From NCBI RefSeq assembly GCF_027596085.1, contig NC_072450.1, positions 5,362,236-5,426,235 on the forward strand: 64,000 bases of DNA, in the 5' to 3' direction. This DNA comes from Anoplopoma fimbria (taxonomy: Eukaryota; Chordata; Actinopteri; Perciformes; Anoplopomatidae). A model generated the notes under the pieces. The model made no database searches. It saw only the letters and a program-made list of their open reading frames with translations, and was not told the origin of the DNA. Shown here piece by piece: positions 1 to 12,751 of this stretch (position 1 is its first letter; every line of letters begins with the position of its first letter). Both the position numbers and the translations under genes were made by a program.

Positions 1-3000
1 TATTCCAAAAGTTACTGGATTTGCAAGTATAGGTTGAACAATGTAAAAGCAGTGGAGGAAAACACATCACTTGTGTTGTTTTGTTGAAGAGGTACATGAG
101 TAGAAGTAGAAGTGAGGATGAAGCCCCTGCACCTACAGTTAAATAGTCCTGAGGAGGTTATAGAGCCATCGCTGAGATATGAAACATAAACCAATTAACA
201 GCTGTGTCTGCAATTTCCACAAAATCTCTAATACAATTAAGAATGAGCGATAACAAAGCCAAAGGCCGCACTTCTGGTGGGACCATAACACATATTCTCT
301 GTCTGCTTAGAGGTCATTTGTGACTAAATAAAAATGAAGAATTGAGTCTGTAGAGTGTGTAGGAGTACAGCATTCAGAAACATTAAGAGCTTTGAGGTAA
401 ATCAAGTTGAATATTGAATGATTTAAGTTTGCATTTGTGGTCAAGGACTCGTACCTGGCAGTGAAAGGGACTGACAATGAAAGATGAGACTGAGTGTCAT
501 TATGAAAATAATCCCTTTTATTACGCAGCAATACTACGTGTTTTGCACTGAAATCATTGTCCCTAACGCCCGAGCTTGAAAATTTGGTTAACTGCCTCGC
601 GCCCAGCTAAACTGACATATCACATAGCCATCCTCTGAATGCGTGTATGCAAATGACACTGCCGGATTGCGTCAGTTAACGATTGATTCTATAAATGGTC
701 GCTGGATACGTGTGGCCCTTTCTGTTCCGTGGGAAGGCAACATAAACATGCTGAGGCACAAAACAAATCCCTCTGGCGCCATGATGCCACACTGGGAGAT
801 TATGCAGAATATCATCTAATCATCCGCCAAAATCAAGTGTTTGTAAATGTGCAACCGGGTTCCGTTTCGATCAGAGGTGCATTCAAATGCACAAGCTCAA
901 AGAGATGAAACCTGAGCAGTATGCATGAAAATGAATCATGGCGTCAGTAAATAAGTCAGACTGAAGTGACTAACTACACCGCGGACGCATTCATCACGGC
1001 ATGTCACGTCTTGCACTTTGTTGCATCTTTATCACTGCCTTCCTATTCAAATGCATATGCACTGTGTTTGCACATGTGCAGGAATTGAGTGAGTGAGTGA
1101 GTGAGTGAGAAAGAGAGAGAGAGAGAGCAGTGTACAGAAAATAGGGTATCCCCGGGGACAGTGCTTACTCCCGGTGGAGCGACCTGTCTTAAATAAATCA
1201 TTCCATTTCCATGCCCAACCTCCCTATCTGCCTTTAATCCAGTGTGGGAGAGAGTGGAGAAAGATAGGGGAGTAAGCTGTTTGCCTTCCTCCTCTGCCTG
1301 TGTGTCGCTTTAAGCCTTTGGTAACTTGAGTTCCCAAACTTTTTTTTATTTATTTATTTTATATATATATTTCTTTGGTGTGTTGACCCACTTAAATGTA
1401 ACTGTACAACACACAGACTGGGTTGTACAGTAGGGGTGGGGGTGGGGAGGGGGAAGGAACAATTTCAAATGAATTCTGTCTGTCAGTAAACAGGGTTGTT
1501 TTCATCGCTGCATGGACTCCGGCTGCATGACGCTGAGCAGGTTGACCACACATACCTCAGTAATGAGCTCTGTTTTTCTATGCACAAGGCTGAATTCCCA
1601 CCAATGTTAATGTACACCATTCTAAGCCTTCAGTTAAAAGAAAAAGATCAGATGTCAGGTGTTAACACAGCAGTAAATATTGCCCAGGAAACTGCATCGT
1701 CAGCAATCTGCTCCTTGATGAAAGGCTGAAATATTATTGTTATTCATCCCAAAAAAACAACTCGCCTGCTTTTGCTGACTTCAGGTAAAAACTAAAAACA
1801 GCCACCTAGCTGTGTGTACTCAGAGTACAAATGGAGTCCTCCAGGAGCGCCGATAAGATTTGGAGGTCACCGGCAGTCCCGTGAACGGCGCGGCTGTTCT
1901 TAAGCTACCCTTGGCGCATCCCGTGGGTCCGCCTGAGAAGTGCACATACTGCATAACAGATCAGTTGACCCTGTCAGCTGCGCCTCGCAGTGATTGACAC
2001 GGCTTTCCGCGAAAAGCTGCAGAGTCTTACTGGTGCTGACAAGACAAGGTCCCCCCCCCCTTCACACAAGTTTCTCTACCTCAACGGAGTCTGGAGACCC
2101 TTCAGTCTTTCATGTCGCGATCAAGTGCGGGGAGATGTTTTTGGATCCTGATGGATAAGCCCTTCATTCGTCGGTGAGCGCTGGGCTGGGAAAAAACTGA
2201 AGCACTCGCTGGAAACAAAGCAAAACATGAACCATGATATAAACAAGCATTTGGATTTCTAGATGATAGAAACTTGACGTGCATTTCAACACCCACATTA
2301 AAAGACCCCGTGGCCTCGGAGCAGCCACTTGATACAGACTCGGTTTGTGGAAAGCACAGAAACGATGCATAATATTAGCCTTCTTCTTTACAGTGCAGAT
2401 GATAAATGGTCTAATGCAGTGTTTAAAAAACGTTGTTTTTTTTCTAAAGGCCTCGTCTATAAATTATACAAATATTGCATAAAACTTCCTGACCATCCTG
2501 ACTTTTCGGTAACCTTATATATTATGTTGAATAGGTCAACCAGTCATTTCCAAGAGATATACATTTGATAAATCAGCTTTAGAAATGCGTTATATATATT
2601 AACAAATGAATGCAATGGGGCTAACTCATTCTTTTCATTTTCTCTCATCAATTAAACAATATATATTTAGTAGAAGCAAAACAAACCTACCTTTCAAATC
2701 AGATTAAATTTTATAAGTACGCTACAATTATCAGAATAGTATGAACACTCAGGCTCCCTGATTTGGATTATTGTGGCTCAAAGATGTACTGCAGATATAA
2801 AATATAGATTCAAAAAATTCTGCACATTTTTCGCGACACCAAAAAAATCTCTTGTGACCCACCTGTTGGTCCCAACACAGTCTTTGGGAGTGACTGGTCT
2901 AATACACACTCTGGTTGAACAGAAGCAAATTGACATTGTACAGATAGGCTTGTGCCAACTTGATATTGGCGATTAACGAGACAATCTGCAAAAGTTTTTT

Positions 3001-4950
3001 CCACCAATGCCGATTATAAAGGAACTAAATCGTGATAGAAACAAAGCGGCTCCCTACTGTGCATTTACAGGACATGTTTCTGGTGTAGCGGCATGTCTGC
3101 GCATAGTGATGATGATAATTTTTAATCAGCAGAAGTTAATCTGCTTCTTATTTTTGAACCCGTTTTTCATTCCCTTTTGCCTTTTCCATCTGCCAGTCCT
3201 GGCAAGTGCGCTGTGAAATTGGACCAAAACTCAAATTTGGTTGAGCGGGTGTTCCATATACTAAAGGCTGAGTCCTTACTGCAGTGGGTTCGACTCCGAC
3301 CAGCTTCAGCTATACTAATAAAAGCAAATAAACAGCCCAAGCGTAACCTGAAAAAAAATCATGTTTATTCCCCAAATGCTTACTCACCAAAGCTATGCTC
3401 CTCACACGGATGTCCATAGCATTTTCCTGCATCGCGTTTTGGCTCAGTCATGGCTGCCGGAGATGATCCGCTGCCGTTCCAGCCGGTGTGTGTTGACACT
3501 CTCATTTCACTGCTACTGACCTTGACTTAACACATATACAGAATTACTTTTTTTTGTGTGTGTGTGACTAAGAGGAAGACAAACCTCCACCCCACAAAAT
3601 ATTACCTTTACCATCAGTCATTTCAGCTGCATTGCAGATGAAATCCCTGTTTTTATCACCACACTGTCTGACATAATGAACAATGATAGGATATCAAAAT
3701 ACAGACAATTTAACCACCATTACACGGACAGAGCAGGTTAGGCTAATTTAGCCTGATTTACTGTGTTTCGGGGCTGCATACTCCGGAGTCCTTTTTAATC
3801 TTTCCACAACATACCTTTGGGTCCCAACTGTATTATTTTTGCAAAACACCGCTCACGGGTAAATATGTATTAATGAAAATGCCCTAGGATTCTCATGAAA
3901 AAAGCAACAAAATGGAACATTATAAATTACCAGCTTTATAACACAGCATGCGGCTGCTTTTGCCCCCCCCCCCACAAGAACTTTAATGCCATGCAAATTG
4001 TCAAAGTGCGTCTTCAACCCCATCGCGTGACAAAAAACATTATTTCCAGTTTCCCTTGCCCTCTGAGTGCAACAGTATGAGGCAGCCTTGTGAGTGAGTG
4101 ACTCCCCGAGTTTCACACTTACCCGTTAAATCACATCTTCTGGCTTGGAGCTTACTCCACTCATCTCTTGGAAGTCAGCCACTTTCAACATTATATCCTT
4201 ATCTTAGTTAGTGGAGCCCACCAGGAAAAGCTAAGACTGGCTGTTTTGGGCCATGGAGACTTCCGCAGTCGGATGTAAAGTCCTCACTCACAGAGCTAGA
4301 ACATCTTCTAGCTCCAAAAAGTTTATTTTGCAATGCTATACAAAATACTTTTTTTTTTTTTCAATTTGAGCCTCATGTCCCTTCAGCCTTTTGTTCCCCC
4401 GTCTCTTATAAGTTCAGTAACAAGCTGTTCCAATATGGTGTCAGCATGTGTCCCTGCAGTACATGAAAGGCACAAAAATACTGAGTTTGACTGACAAAAT
4501 GACTTTTAGAAGAGAGGCTCGATGCAATGAAGTTGCAGCCTTTATATCATTTCTAAATGACAACGCCATAATTGCTTTACTTTAATAGAGAAAAGTAAAA
4601 GGCAGCAGCCTTTGCTTTATCCCTGAGGGAATGTCAAATAGAAGATTCTCTGTGTTGCCATCCCAAATATTAACATCATTTACCTCCAGCCATTGTGTAT
4701 GGTGCTGCATTTTGTAGTGCGTTAATGAGAGAGACATTAATATCGTCGTAAACGGACTCAAAGACCACACAAAACCAAATGTTATTTTTTACCTTTTATC
4801 CAACAGTGAGTTGTATCCTAAAAGATATTTTTTGCAAGGCCACATTGTATCTATTTTCTGTCCAAAAAGATAAGATGGATGCCTGGGGGGCAAAACAACC
4901 ATTTAAATCCAATATTTCCAGACTGAGCTGCTGTTGCTTGTGTAGAAATG
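1..4950. other. Gene-free non-coding DNA
   Basis: No open reading frame here looks like a protein family member and no splice-framed exon was recognised. The sequence is mixed AT-rich DNA with short homopolymers (C runs near 2050 and 3964, T runs near 4351) and a purine microsatellite near 1085. The part from about 600 to 1000 is balanced in composition and lacks obvious repeats, so it may be unique sequence. It lies far downstream of lrrc4c on the minus strand. Confidence 0.6.
1085..1127. repeat. (GAGT)n / (GA)n microsatellite
   Basis: About six units of a GAGT tetranucleotide run directly into a GA dinucleotide run. This is a simple sequence repeat, likely length-polymorphic. No function is implied. 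Confidence 0.9.
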
Positions 4951-5080
4951 AAGGTTACAAATATTGTAACCCTAGTTCTATAAGCACAGGCGGAGCCGTC
5001 TAATGGGTGGTGTGACTGAACCCAGTTAGTAGAGGGCTCCTACTGGTCTTATAGAACTAGGGTTGCAATGTCGTAACCTT
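4951..5080. repeat. Foldback (inverted-repeat) element
   Basis: Two arms of about 34 nt (4951-4984 and 5048-5080) are near-perfect reverse complements around a 63-nt loop. The inner 16 nt or so of each arm (CCCTAGTTCTATAAG and its complement) match exactly and the outer part differs at several bases. This is the layout of a foldback MITE or of the end of a larger DNA element. No clear target-site duplication was seen. GC-rich sequence to the right (5081-5420) may belong to the same element. Confidence 0.55.
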
Positions 5081-6986
5081 TGTTCTAACTCATACAGAAG
5101 CCAATCGAATGCATGCACTGACACGGCATAACATCGACCCAACCACCCTGATCCTAACCGGCTAAAGGTTAGTTGCCGCAGTTACCTAGGCTCACAGCAG
5201 AGAAGTAGGGGCCCGGGGCCAACCCAGGTAGTATGCAACTGAACTGGGTACAGCCGTGGCCCAAACCTGCAGGGGTCAAAACCCAAAACTTTTCATTTGG
5301 CAAATGCATGCTCATGATTGGAGAAGAGTATTACTTATAGTGTCCAGAAGTGGGCGGAGCCTGATTGAGCCAACACTTTTTACGTACAGTGTATAAAAAG
5401 AATAGCACAGCCGACTAGTGCAGTCTGTGGAAATATTGGATTTAACATTGGTTTCACCTCAAACAAATAATCAGAGAGCATAAAAATATCATAATACAAT
5501 ACCATTAGAATTAGGCATCGCAGTTACCACAATGCCAAGCGCTTACGTGAGCGTTATAATTCAAATGATTCCTTATTGCACATAGAGGGCATTGAACACA
5601 TTAAACCTGTTGTCAGGGGGGAGACAGAATACAGAAAATTAGACTCATACTTTCTTTCTCGTTGTTACTTGTTCTTATATTTTGGAGTGCCTGGATTGTC
5701 TTCCTGTTTGTCCTGCACCCAGCATGTTTTTGATATAAATTTAAGTACACAGAGCAACCAGTCATCTGTGTCTTCTATCATGAAAATACCCTTTGGTACT
5801 GGCATTTATTCATATAGAACAATTATTTTATTACATGTAAACTGAAGTGCTTTACATTTAGACACAAAATATAAGGATATAGGCATAAGCATAAGAACAC
5901 AGGTGGTATAAAAAACATAAATATAAGAATATAATACTAGAGGAGTCTGGATTTCTATCCCAAATCAAAAAAACGAACGAAAATAGCTTTCGATTGCAAT
6001 TTTCAAAGTCACCCACTCTTACTTGCAGAAAAGAAAAACACTTTAAAGATAACACAGCGTAGCTTACCTGTAGCCGACCCTGCAGCTTCATTTTTCCAGA
6101 CACCCTGGTCACTGTTGGAGTCGGAGATGACGAAGAAATACCAGAACTGTAAAATCCTCCTTCTTCCTTAATGTCAAAAATTGATGCGAGTCTATATCAC
6201 TTCGTACGGTAACGCATCTGGGCGCCAACCAAGACTTAATGGTGCATTTATGTGTAACTCGTTAACTCTGAGAAACTCAAGCTGTTATTGTAAAGCATCC
6301 TACTGCCAATTAGAGGATATTCTTTTTGGTGTTTAACAGTTAGTTCCCCATTTGACTGGTGACATAAGTTATTGATATTACATATTAAATTCATTATTTC
6401 ATGACCTTAGTGTACGTTCCTCCCCAAAAAATATCACGCTTGATCCTAGCTAATTAAACCTTAACTTATTATGTTAAATGTAATGTTTTTAGATCTCAAA
6501 GCCATAACACTAGCTGAGACAATTAAAAAGAATAGGATTTTGAAACATTAACTTAATTTAAAGTGATTAATTGTTCTGTAAATCCACTCGAAACAGATGT
6601 TTTTGTTGGATGACCTCGGGAGGCTCCTAATTGCGAAGCATTAAGGAAGGAACACAGAAAAAATGGCACATAAATTACAGTGTTTGTAGAGAAGAGATTC
6701 TGATGGCAGTTGATGCCGGCGTTACTGTAATTACTCTTCAGCAGCACAGCAGGTATGTCTGCCTCTTCAAACGACAGCTGTCCCTTCTGCATGCCCATCA
6801 ATGTGTCCTACATCACAAAGCTGCTGTGTCTCAGCGGCACAGCCAAAAAGTGTTCAAAAAAGCATCTACTTTTAGGACATTTGAAACTGTTAACCAAAGA
6901 GAAATGTGCGTCTTTGTTTCTAAACCTGAAAGGACTCTTAACTACATTTCGACTTTATTGTGTTATATTTCAGCATTTCATTTTTA
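5081..6986. other. Non-coding DNA, no gene recognised
   Basis: The left part (to about 5420) is richer in GC than its surroundings and contains a TATAAAA-like string near 5390, but nothing else supports a promoter. The rest is AT-rich and unremarkable. Open frames in this interval, including one of 118 codons starting at 6631, have no recognisable domain and are treated as chance. Confidence 0.5.
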
Positions 6987-7260
6987 ATTGAACCTTAATT
7001 TAATCAGGTAATCTCATTGAGATCAAGGTCTCTTCTTTTTTGCAAGAGAGTACACTAGAGGAAACGAGTACAGAGAGAAAAATCACACACAATCACATGG
7101 CATCTATAAATAAGTCAACAGTTCAGTTACCCATGGGTAAACACAGATGTCACACAGCAGAGTGTATTCAGAGTTAACTAGTCTTGACACAGTCAGGCAA
7201 ACAGTAGCTTTAAAAGATGTCGCTTGCAATGTTTTATATTTGATCTTATTTTTAACAAAT
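6987..7260. repeat. Probable teleost interspersed repeat
   Basis: The start of this stretch (a run resembling AACCTTAATTTAATCAGG followed by CATTGAGATCAAGGTCTC) resembles a dispersed repeat I associate with many teleost genomes. Class and ends are uncertain, because no terminal repeat or target-site duplication was identified. The call rests on recollection of the family and was not tested by a search. Confidence 0.4.
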
Positions 7261-8807
7261 CACAAACACTTTAGCCTGTTCTTCTGCGTCAAGTGCCATA
7301 GACTTTAATTTATGAAAAAACACATAAATTAGCAACTGAACTGTAGTTTATCTTGAGTCAATGCTACATGTGCCTTCCTGTTGCTCTAAATAATGGGTTG
7401 TGCACCAAATCTGTGTTAATCCAAGGCTAAAAAAAAGTCCACAACAAATGCAGTATTTGCTCCTATATGAGTAACATTTGCTAAAAGCTTAAGTGTCCAG
7501 CTGTTATTTACATTTTAAGTAGGAACGAATGGGCTTGGGGCTGTGCTTTAGAAGGAGCAAAGAGAAGTCTTAAAGTACTGAGAGACGGAATAACACACAG
7601 TTGGTTTAAGACTTTTTAGTTCCTTGTGTTGACGAAAAGTAAACTGTTAAATACTTACAGCAAACACACTTGAAATCGGACGAAGACACTTAGTACAACC
7701 AGGCATCTTCACTACGAGACAAAAGAGAATGTAGTTCTCTTTTTGTTCCTGGAGGACCAGCTCACCTGTTCTCATGTGAAGCCTCACTGGTTATAATTAT
7801 AGCAGGCACAGTGGTAAACTGTACAGAGTTTTTTAAAGCAGAATGTGCAGCATGCAAATACATGATCACATCATAGTCAAGCACAGATATGATAAACAGC
7901 TTCCCATTGATTTTCTTGTCCCCACAAGAGAAACATGCTGTATTACAAAGTAGACTCAAACACATATCTAATCTTTTACATAAGGCTTGATGGGACATTT
8001 TCACTTTTCAAAACACTTTTTCAACTTCTATCAAGTGCTACTTTGACACGATGCATTTTTTTCCCCCTTTCACCAGGAGATGATAAGTGGTATGTGTGTG
8101 TGTGTGCATCTCCGTGTCTCTCCATGAGTAATCTTGCCTACTGCTGCACCAAACTGCATTAAGATTTTGGGGAGCTCATTTATTGCTGCATATTAGGGAC
8201 TTCTTGTGGTTGCAGTGACTAACATTTTCTCAAAATGCCTTTTGTTGCCTGTTAGATACCACCATTGATTGACTGCCGACTCCCTTACTCACTTCTCTTA
8301 ACTGGCCTTCTGCCAGTAGGGGCTGTAACGGAGAGACAGTAGGGTAAAACAATTTGTTCACTTTTATCGTTTTGGGCACTGCAGACTGCATCTCAGCTGC
8401 TTCTCTGCAGCAAGCAACACAGTTATTACATGCTTTTTTTCCTAAGGCATCAACCTCCCGTTTACACCCGTATCGTCAAAAAACGACACTTGAATCCTGC
8501 CAATTGTGATTTTGTACCATGGTTATTTTTTCCCTTATTCTCAGTTAATGGACTACCTTATGGGCCACTAAAAGTAGAGCTTTAAAAAGTTACAGGACAA
8601 AGAAAAATGTTCTGAGTCTTCTTCAGAGGTGGGAGGGGTCACTCTCTTCAGTGAATGGTCTTATGCCCACTCTGCTTCAAACTCCTCGATTATGCTGAAT
8701 CGCAGAAAGAGGATTGCAGATACTCCAGTTCTTTCTTTCATAGAGATAACTCCTCTTTCGGTTTTACCTTGGAGGTCTGAACATTACAGGGTGTTTCAGT
8801 TTAGAGC

Positions 8808-8877
<70 letters not shown>

Positions 8878-11634
8878 TGCTCACGGCGACGTCTTCAGTT
8901 AAGTTTTCACCTTGAGTCTTGAGTGTAGCCACTCGGGATGACATCTTTCACCTCTAATCGCTATTACATTATTTTTCATCCTCTGTCCAAGGTTCCTATT
9001 AAACATACAGTAGGCACACCGCTCACTTTTGCATCTTTGATGAACAATCTGCTTCGAAATTCTCCCCATTTCTGACTTATCTATGTGCAAACATTTCTTA
9101 TTTCTGAGCAAACAGCTTGTTAATCATTCCAAAAAAGTTTTCTCATCCACACTCAATAGTCCCGTCCTCCTACGTAAATGTCAACATCCACAGCCTGCAT
9201 TTCTGCTCAGGGAACGACGAACAGAGCAAAGGTGCAAAACTATGTGCAATCACTTGCCATCTGTGAACGATGCACGCTTTAAATTGTTCTTTTTAGTTTG
9301 GTCGGTAGAGGTACTGTACTTCTAATACAGAAAGGATTAAAATTGATGATAGGAATGCACTTTGTTTTCTTGTTGGAAGTTTCCAGAACAAGTTGAAGAG
9401 ATCAGTGAAGATCTCCCCCGCATGCTCTGAGGTATTGTATACTTTCAGTGGAGGGAGGAAGTCACTGTTTTCCCTTCACAATGTGATGCACTGCGGTTCG
9501 CTCTCGGATTTGGCAGAGGCAGTGGGAGAAGCAGGCAGTTATGAAGGAGGTGGTGATTGATTGTATTATATTGGCTGTGTAGAATCAGCCCCGCTATAAT
9601 ATCCCTGAGGAGGGTGGACCTCAGCGTCTGTAGGAGGAACGCAAATAGCATAGCCACTGCAGGATCTCCCTGCTTTTGGAAGGGATGGCTGAACTCATGG
9701 AGGAAGGAATGTGGAGGGGTAATGCAGGTATTGTGTCGCGTTGTAATCTATACACTTAGGACAAGTTCAATTCCAGGGTTTTCCGTCACCACGACGCATC
9801 TCAGCCTTCCTCTCCCTGCAAGAGATCTCATTTTTCAATTACACCTAATCTAAACCGTATCGTTGGTAAACTTCAGCTGTGCGACTGGAGGATTCTTAGA
9901 AACTCTGCCAGGGAGTCGTATCGAACGCGGATAAAATTCCAGTTTAAGATGAGTTATACGCCCATGCTGTGGGACCGCACGGCCCGTTTCTCTCCCTTGA
10001 TCAATTATATGTACTCTGAGTGTAAATCAGGCTGCTAAATGATTGAGATTAAGCTGTGAAAATCACTGCTTTTTCTGAACGTTGCATCATAAAAACTGTT
10101 ATGACTCTATATTAGAATGCCAGTGTATCTGCAGCAGAGCGAGAAGATAGTTTATTTATATTGTTACTCTTTTGAATCCCCTTCAAACATTTGCATTTAG
10201 AGAAAAGACGTTAGTACCAAACAGGAGAGCAGGGCACATATTCGGTAAGGCATCCATTAACCTTTTTATTAAGTTTCTTGTGGTGCCTCTGACGACCTTT
10301 ACCGCACCAGGCAAGGTCATTTAATTTGTGCAGCACAAACACGGATACTTTGAACATGAGACATGGAGACAAAAAACACAAAATAATCAAGTTAATAAAA
10401 TGGTATAAAATCAGAGTTTAAAAAAAGCAATGACACACAAGTTTTTTAAAGTATATTTTGTGCCTTTTATGCCTTTTATTGGACCTTGAGGCTGTAGTAT
10501 ATAAACACATAGAGGTGTTTGACAGGCTGCAAAGCTGGTGTTGCATGGTATGCGTCAAGGCTACGAGGATAATCATGACAATATAGCTATACATTTTTCT
10601 AAAGTGATGAATGGTAAAGCAAATATTGTCTCTTTGTCCAGATCTGTGCAGCAACACCTTTTGTGACGTTATTATGCGAGCAATCACACCAGTATCACGG
10701 CAGCTGAAACCCAAGAACTCCTGACTTTCAGCTCCGACATTAGCGCTCTGCACCAAGAGCCGTACGTGGGCAGCCCCTTCCAGCTTTGCTACAATGTACA
10801 GTAACTAGTGACAAATTGCTATTGATGTCTTATAAAAGAAGATTGAGACTTTTTCGCAATCATGTTTGACCTTTAAGATATTCAAGGCTGCTGTATTAAC
10901 TGTAATATTCCACAACCTTTGGTAAGGAGAAACTATTGTCTCTACTCAGAAACTCTTCATTGGAGAAGCTTTTATCTTTCTTTTTTTTGCCTCTTAAAAG
11001 TCTGCACGGAAGAATACTGATGATCTGCTCAAGCAGTGTCTGCACAAGGGTTTCAAGTGTACTTGTTAGTCGATGCAGGTGTTGCCGCTCAAGTAGTCCA
11101 GCCTGTTATGAAACCGGAGTGTTCATACTTTACTATCCATACTGTGTATTGTTTAAATGGTCTGGAATTTGAATTGTGTTACACATAAGTTTGTGTTTTC
11201 AAAGCTTTTATCACAGAAAGTATGTTGATCATTGTTGCATCCCTCTTCTGGTGTTAATTATGTTCACGCTTCAGGCCGCACATTGTTAGCGGTAGCTCCT
11301 CCGAGTGAAAAATGATTGGACTGGAGGACTGGAGGTGATGAAGGCTGATGAAGACCTTTAAGGCCACTTGTGGCGCCGTCTCACAGATGTTGCACCTGTT
11401 ACAGAGCTGGCTGCGTGTTCAGCAGCGAGTCAAGCCAAGTGAAGTGCTTGTTTACCGGTTCAAACTGGCTGCTTCGTTTTCATACGAGCCCTTTGGAAAC
11501 GGCAACATGACATTTAATTAATTCTATGGAGAAATCTTTCGCTTGAAGCCTGTCTCTGCCTCTCATGTTGTTCATGAGAGAAAAAAGGGGAAAACTCAGC
11601 TCTGCTGGCAGAGTTAAGTGCTGGTCACATACAG
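7261..11634. other. Non-coding DNA, no gene recognised
   Basis: Apart from the (GT)n tract at 8811-8876, this is ordinary mixed-composition DNA. Short open frames on both strands lack domain signatures. I see no RNA gene or transposon end. Confidence 0.55.
8811..8876. repeat. (GT)33 microsatellite
   Basis: An uninterrupted run of 33 GT units. Long pure runs of this kind are highly mutable and can adopt Z-DNA. Translation across it gives an artefactual Cys-Val repeat, so the open frame over it is not a gene. Confidence 0.97.
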
Positions 11635-11718
11635 CAGGGCTCAACAGTAAGGGTTGCTAGGTTACCATTGGCAGCCATTTTGATAAAATTGGCAACCTGT
11701 TGAGTTTTAGTTGGCAAC

Positions 11719-12080
11719 TAGGGCTTTGCAATATATCAATATTACATTGATATTGTGATATGAAACTAGATATCATCTTATATTTTGCTTATACTAATAT
11801 AGCATAAGAGTTCCTGTTTTGTTTTTTTAAATGTTGCATTACTGTCAAGTGGTGTAATTTTCGGAACTTACCAGACTGTTCTAGCTGTTCTAGTATTCTT
11901 GATAAAGGATGACATGGAGTGTTAAAGCGCTTTGAGTGGTCAGAAGACTAGAAAAATACTATACAAGTACTAGTCTGATGATTATTTATCGAAGAATCTC
12001 ATAGTATAAATATTTTTGTAAAAGCAACAGAAGTCATAAAAGATGCATTGTCAATAACACGGTATTGGTCGAAAAATGTT
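11719..12080. mobile_element. CGATAT-rich teleost DNA element, 3' end missing
   Basis: The stretch opens with TAGGGCTTTGCAATATATC and continues with dense alternating ATAT/GATATC words and an ACCAGACTGTTCTAGCTG string. This resembles a common fish repeat whose ends read roughly TAGGGCTGGGCGATAT. The copy breaks off about 35 nt short of the expected second terminus, where the SINE at 12082 begins. Class assignment is from memory and not verified. Confidence 0.5.
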
Positions 12081-12081
12081 G

Positions 12082-12373
12082 TTACATTACATTACATTAC
12101 AGTCATTTAGCAGGCGCTTTTATCCAAAGCGACTTACAATCAGTAGCTCAAAGCTTATATTACATATCATTACATATCATTCAACCATTCACACACTGAT
12201 GACAGGGCTACCATGCAAGGTGCCACCATCAGACACTAACTAACATTCATGCAACACCCAGTCCACACCGATGGCAAGCCTTCAGGAGCAACTTGGGGTT
12301 AAGTGTCTTGCTCAAGGACACATCGACTGGAGAATGGAGAACAACCCTGCTCTCCACTGCGCCACAGTCGCCC
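12082..12373 (-). mobile_element. tRNA-derived SINE with L2-type tail
   Basis: Read on the minus strand, the element starts with a tRNA-like head. An A-box-like TGGCGCAGTGG lies about ten bases in, but the B box is not intact. A central part follows with the word TCCTTGAGCAAGACACTTAA. It ends in the L2 LINE-type tail (GTCGCTTTGGATAAAAGCG) and a short (TGTAA)n run. This head-core-tail order matches vertebrate V-SINEs, which borrow an L2-clade reverse transcriptase through the shared tail. The same tail recurs on the plus strand at 51391-51448. The damaged B box suggests an old, inactive copy. Confidence 0.75.
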
Positions 12374-12751
12374 AGTTGTGAACTACTTTCTGACATTGTT
12401 TGATTGTGGAGTGAAAAGTTCGACTGACCTTAACATCGCAAACAAATCTGGACAATGATTCAGCTGAAAATACCACAGGGCTCGATAAGCAATGGAGTTC
12501 AAAGCAACAAGAGCAGGAAGCTCATTGACATAATGAGGTGGAGTCTCCAAGAGTTGAAACAGCCATTGACGGGCTAATGGACAACGGCATTCACAAGATT
12601 TCATATTAAGATGATGTTTAACTGCATAGTATCCAAATTACCCCCAATATAAAGTGATAAAAAAATGGCAACCGTATTTCAGTTAGGCCACCAAAAGCTG
12701 ACACCTGGTTTCGGACCTGGCAACCACTTTAAAAAGTTTGTGTTGAGCCTG

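Larger units (their letters stand above)
11635..12751. mobile_element. hAT-like non-autonomous element, nested
   Basis: The left end reads CAGGGCTCAACA and the right end is the reverse complement of CAGGCTCAACA, giving a 12-nt terminal inverted repeat with one gap. Just inside both ends are related tracts containing GGTTGCC- or GGCAACC-like words. CAGGG-type ends are usual for hAT superfamily elements. The 8-nt flanks do not match convincingly, so the target-site duplication is eroded or the ends are slightly off. Two other repeats (11719-12080 and 12082-12373) lie inside. No transposase frame remains. Confidence 0.45.

Noticed and set aside
5380..5400. TATAAAA-like string as a promoter
   Set aside because: No transcript, initiator or downstream gene supports it, and AT-rich DNA gives such strings by chance.
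6631..6987. 118-codon plus-strand frame
   Set aside because: No recognisable domain, and a second frame overlaps it.
8629..8922. 97-codon open frame
   Set aside because: The Cys-Val stretch comes from the (GT)33 tract and no family resemblance was seen outside it.
12340..12373. tRNA-like sequence with an A-box word
   Set aside because: It is the head of a SINE with a damaged B box and no cloverleaf, not a tRNA gene.
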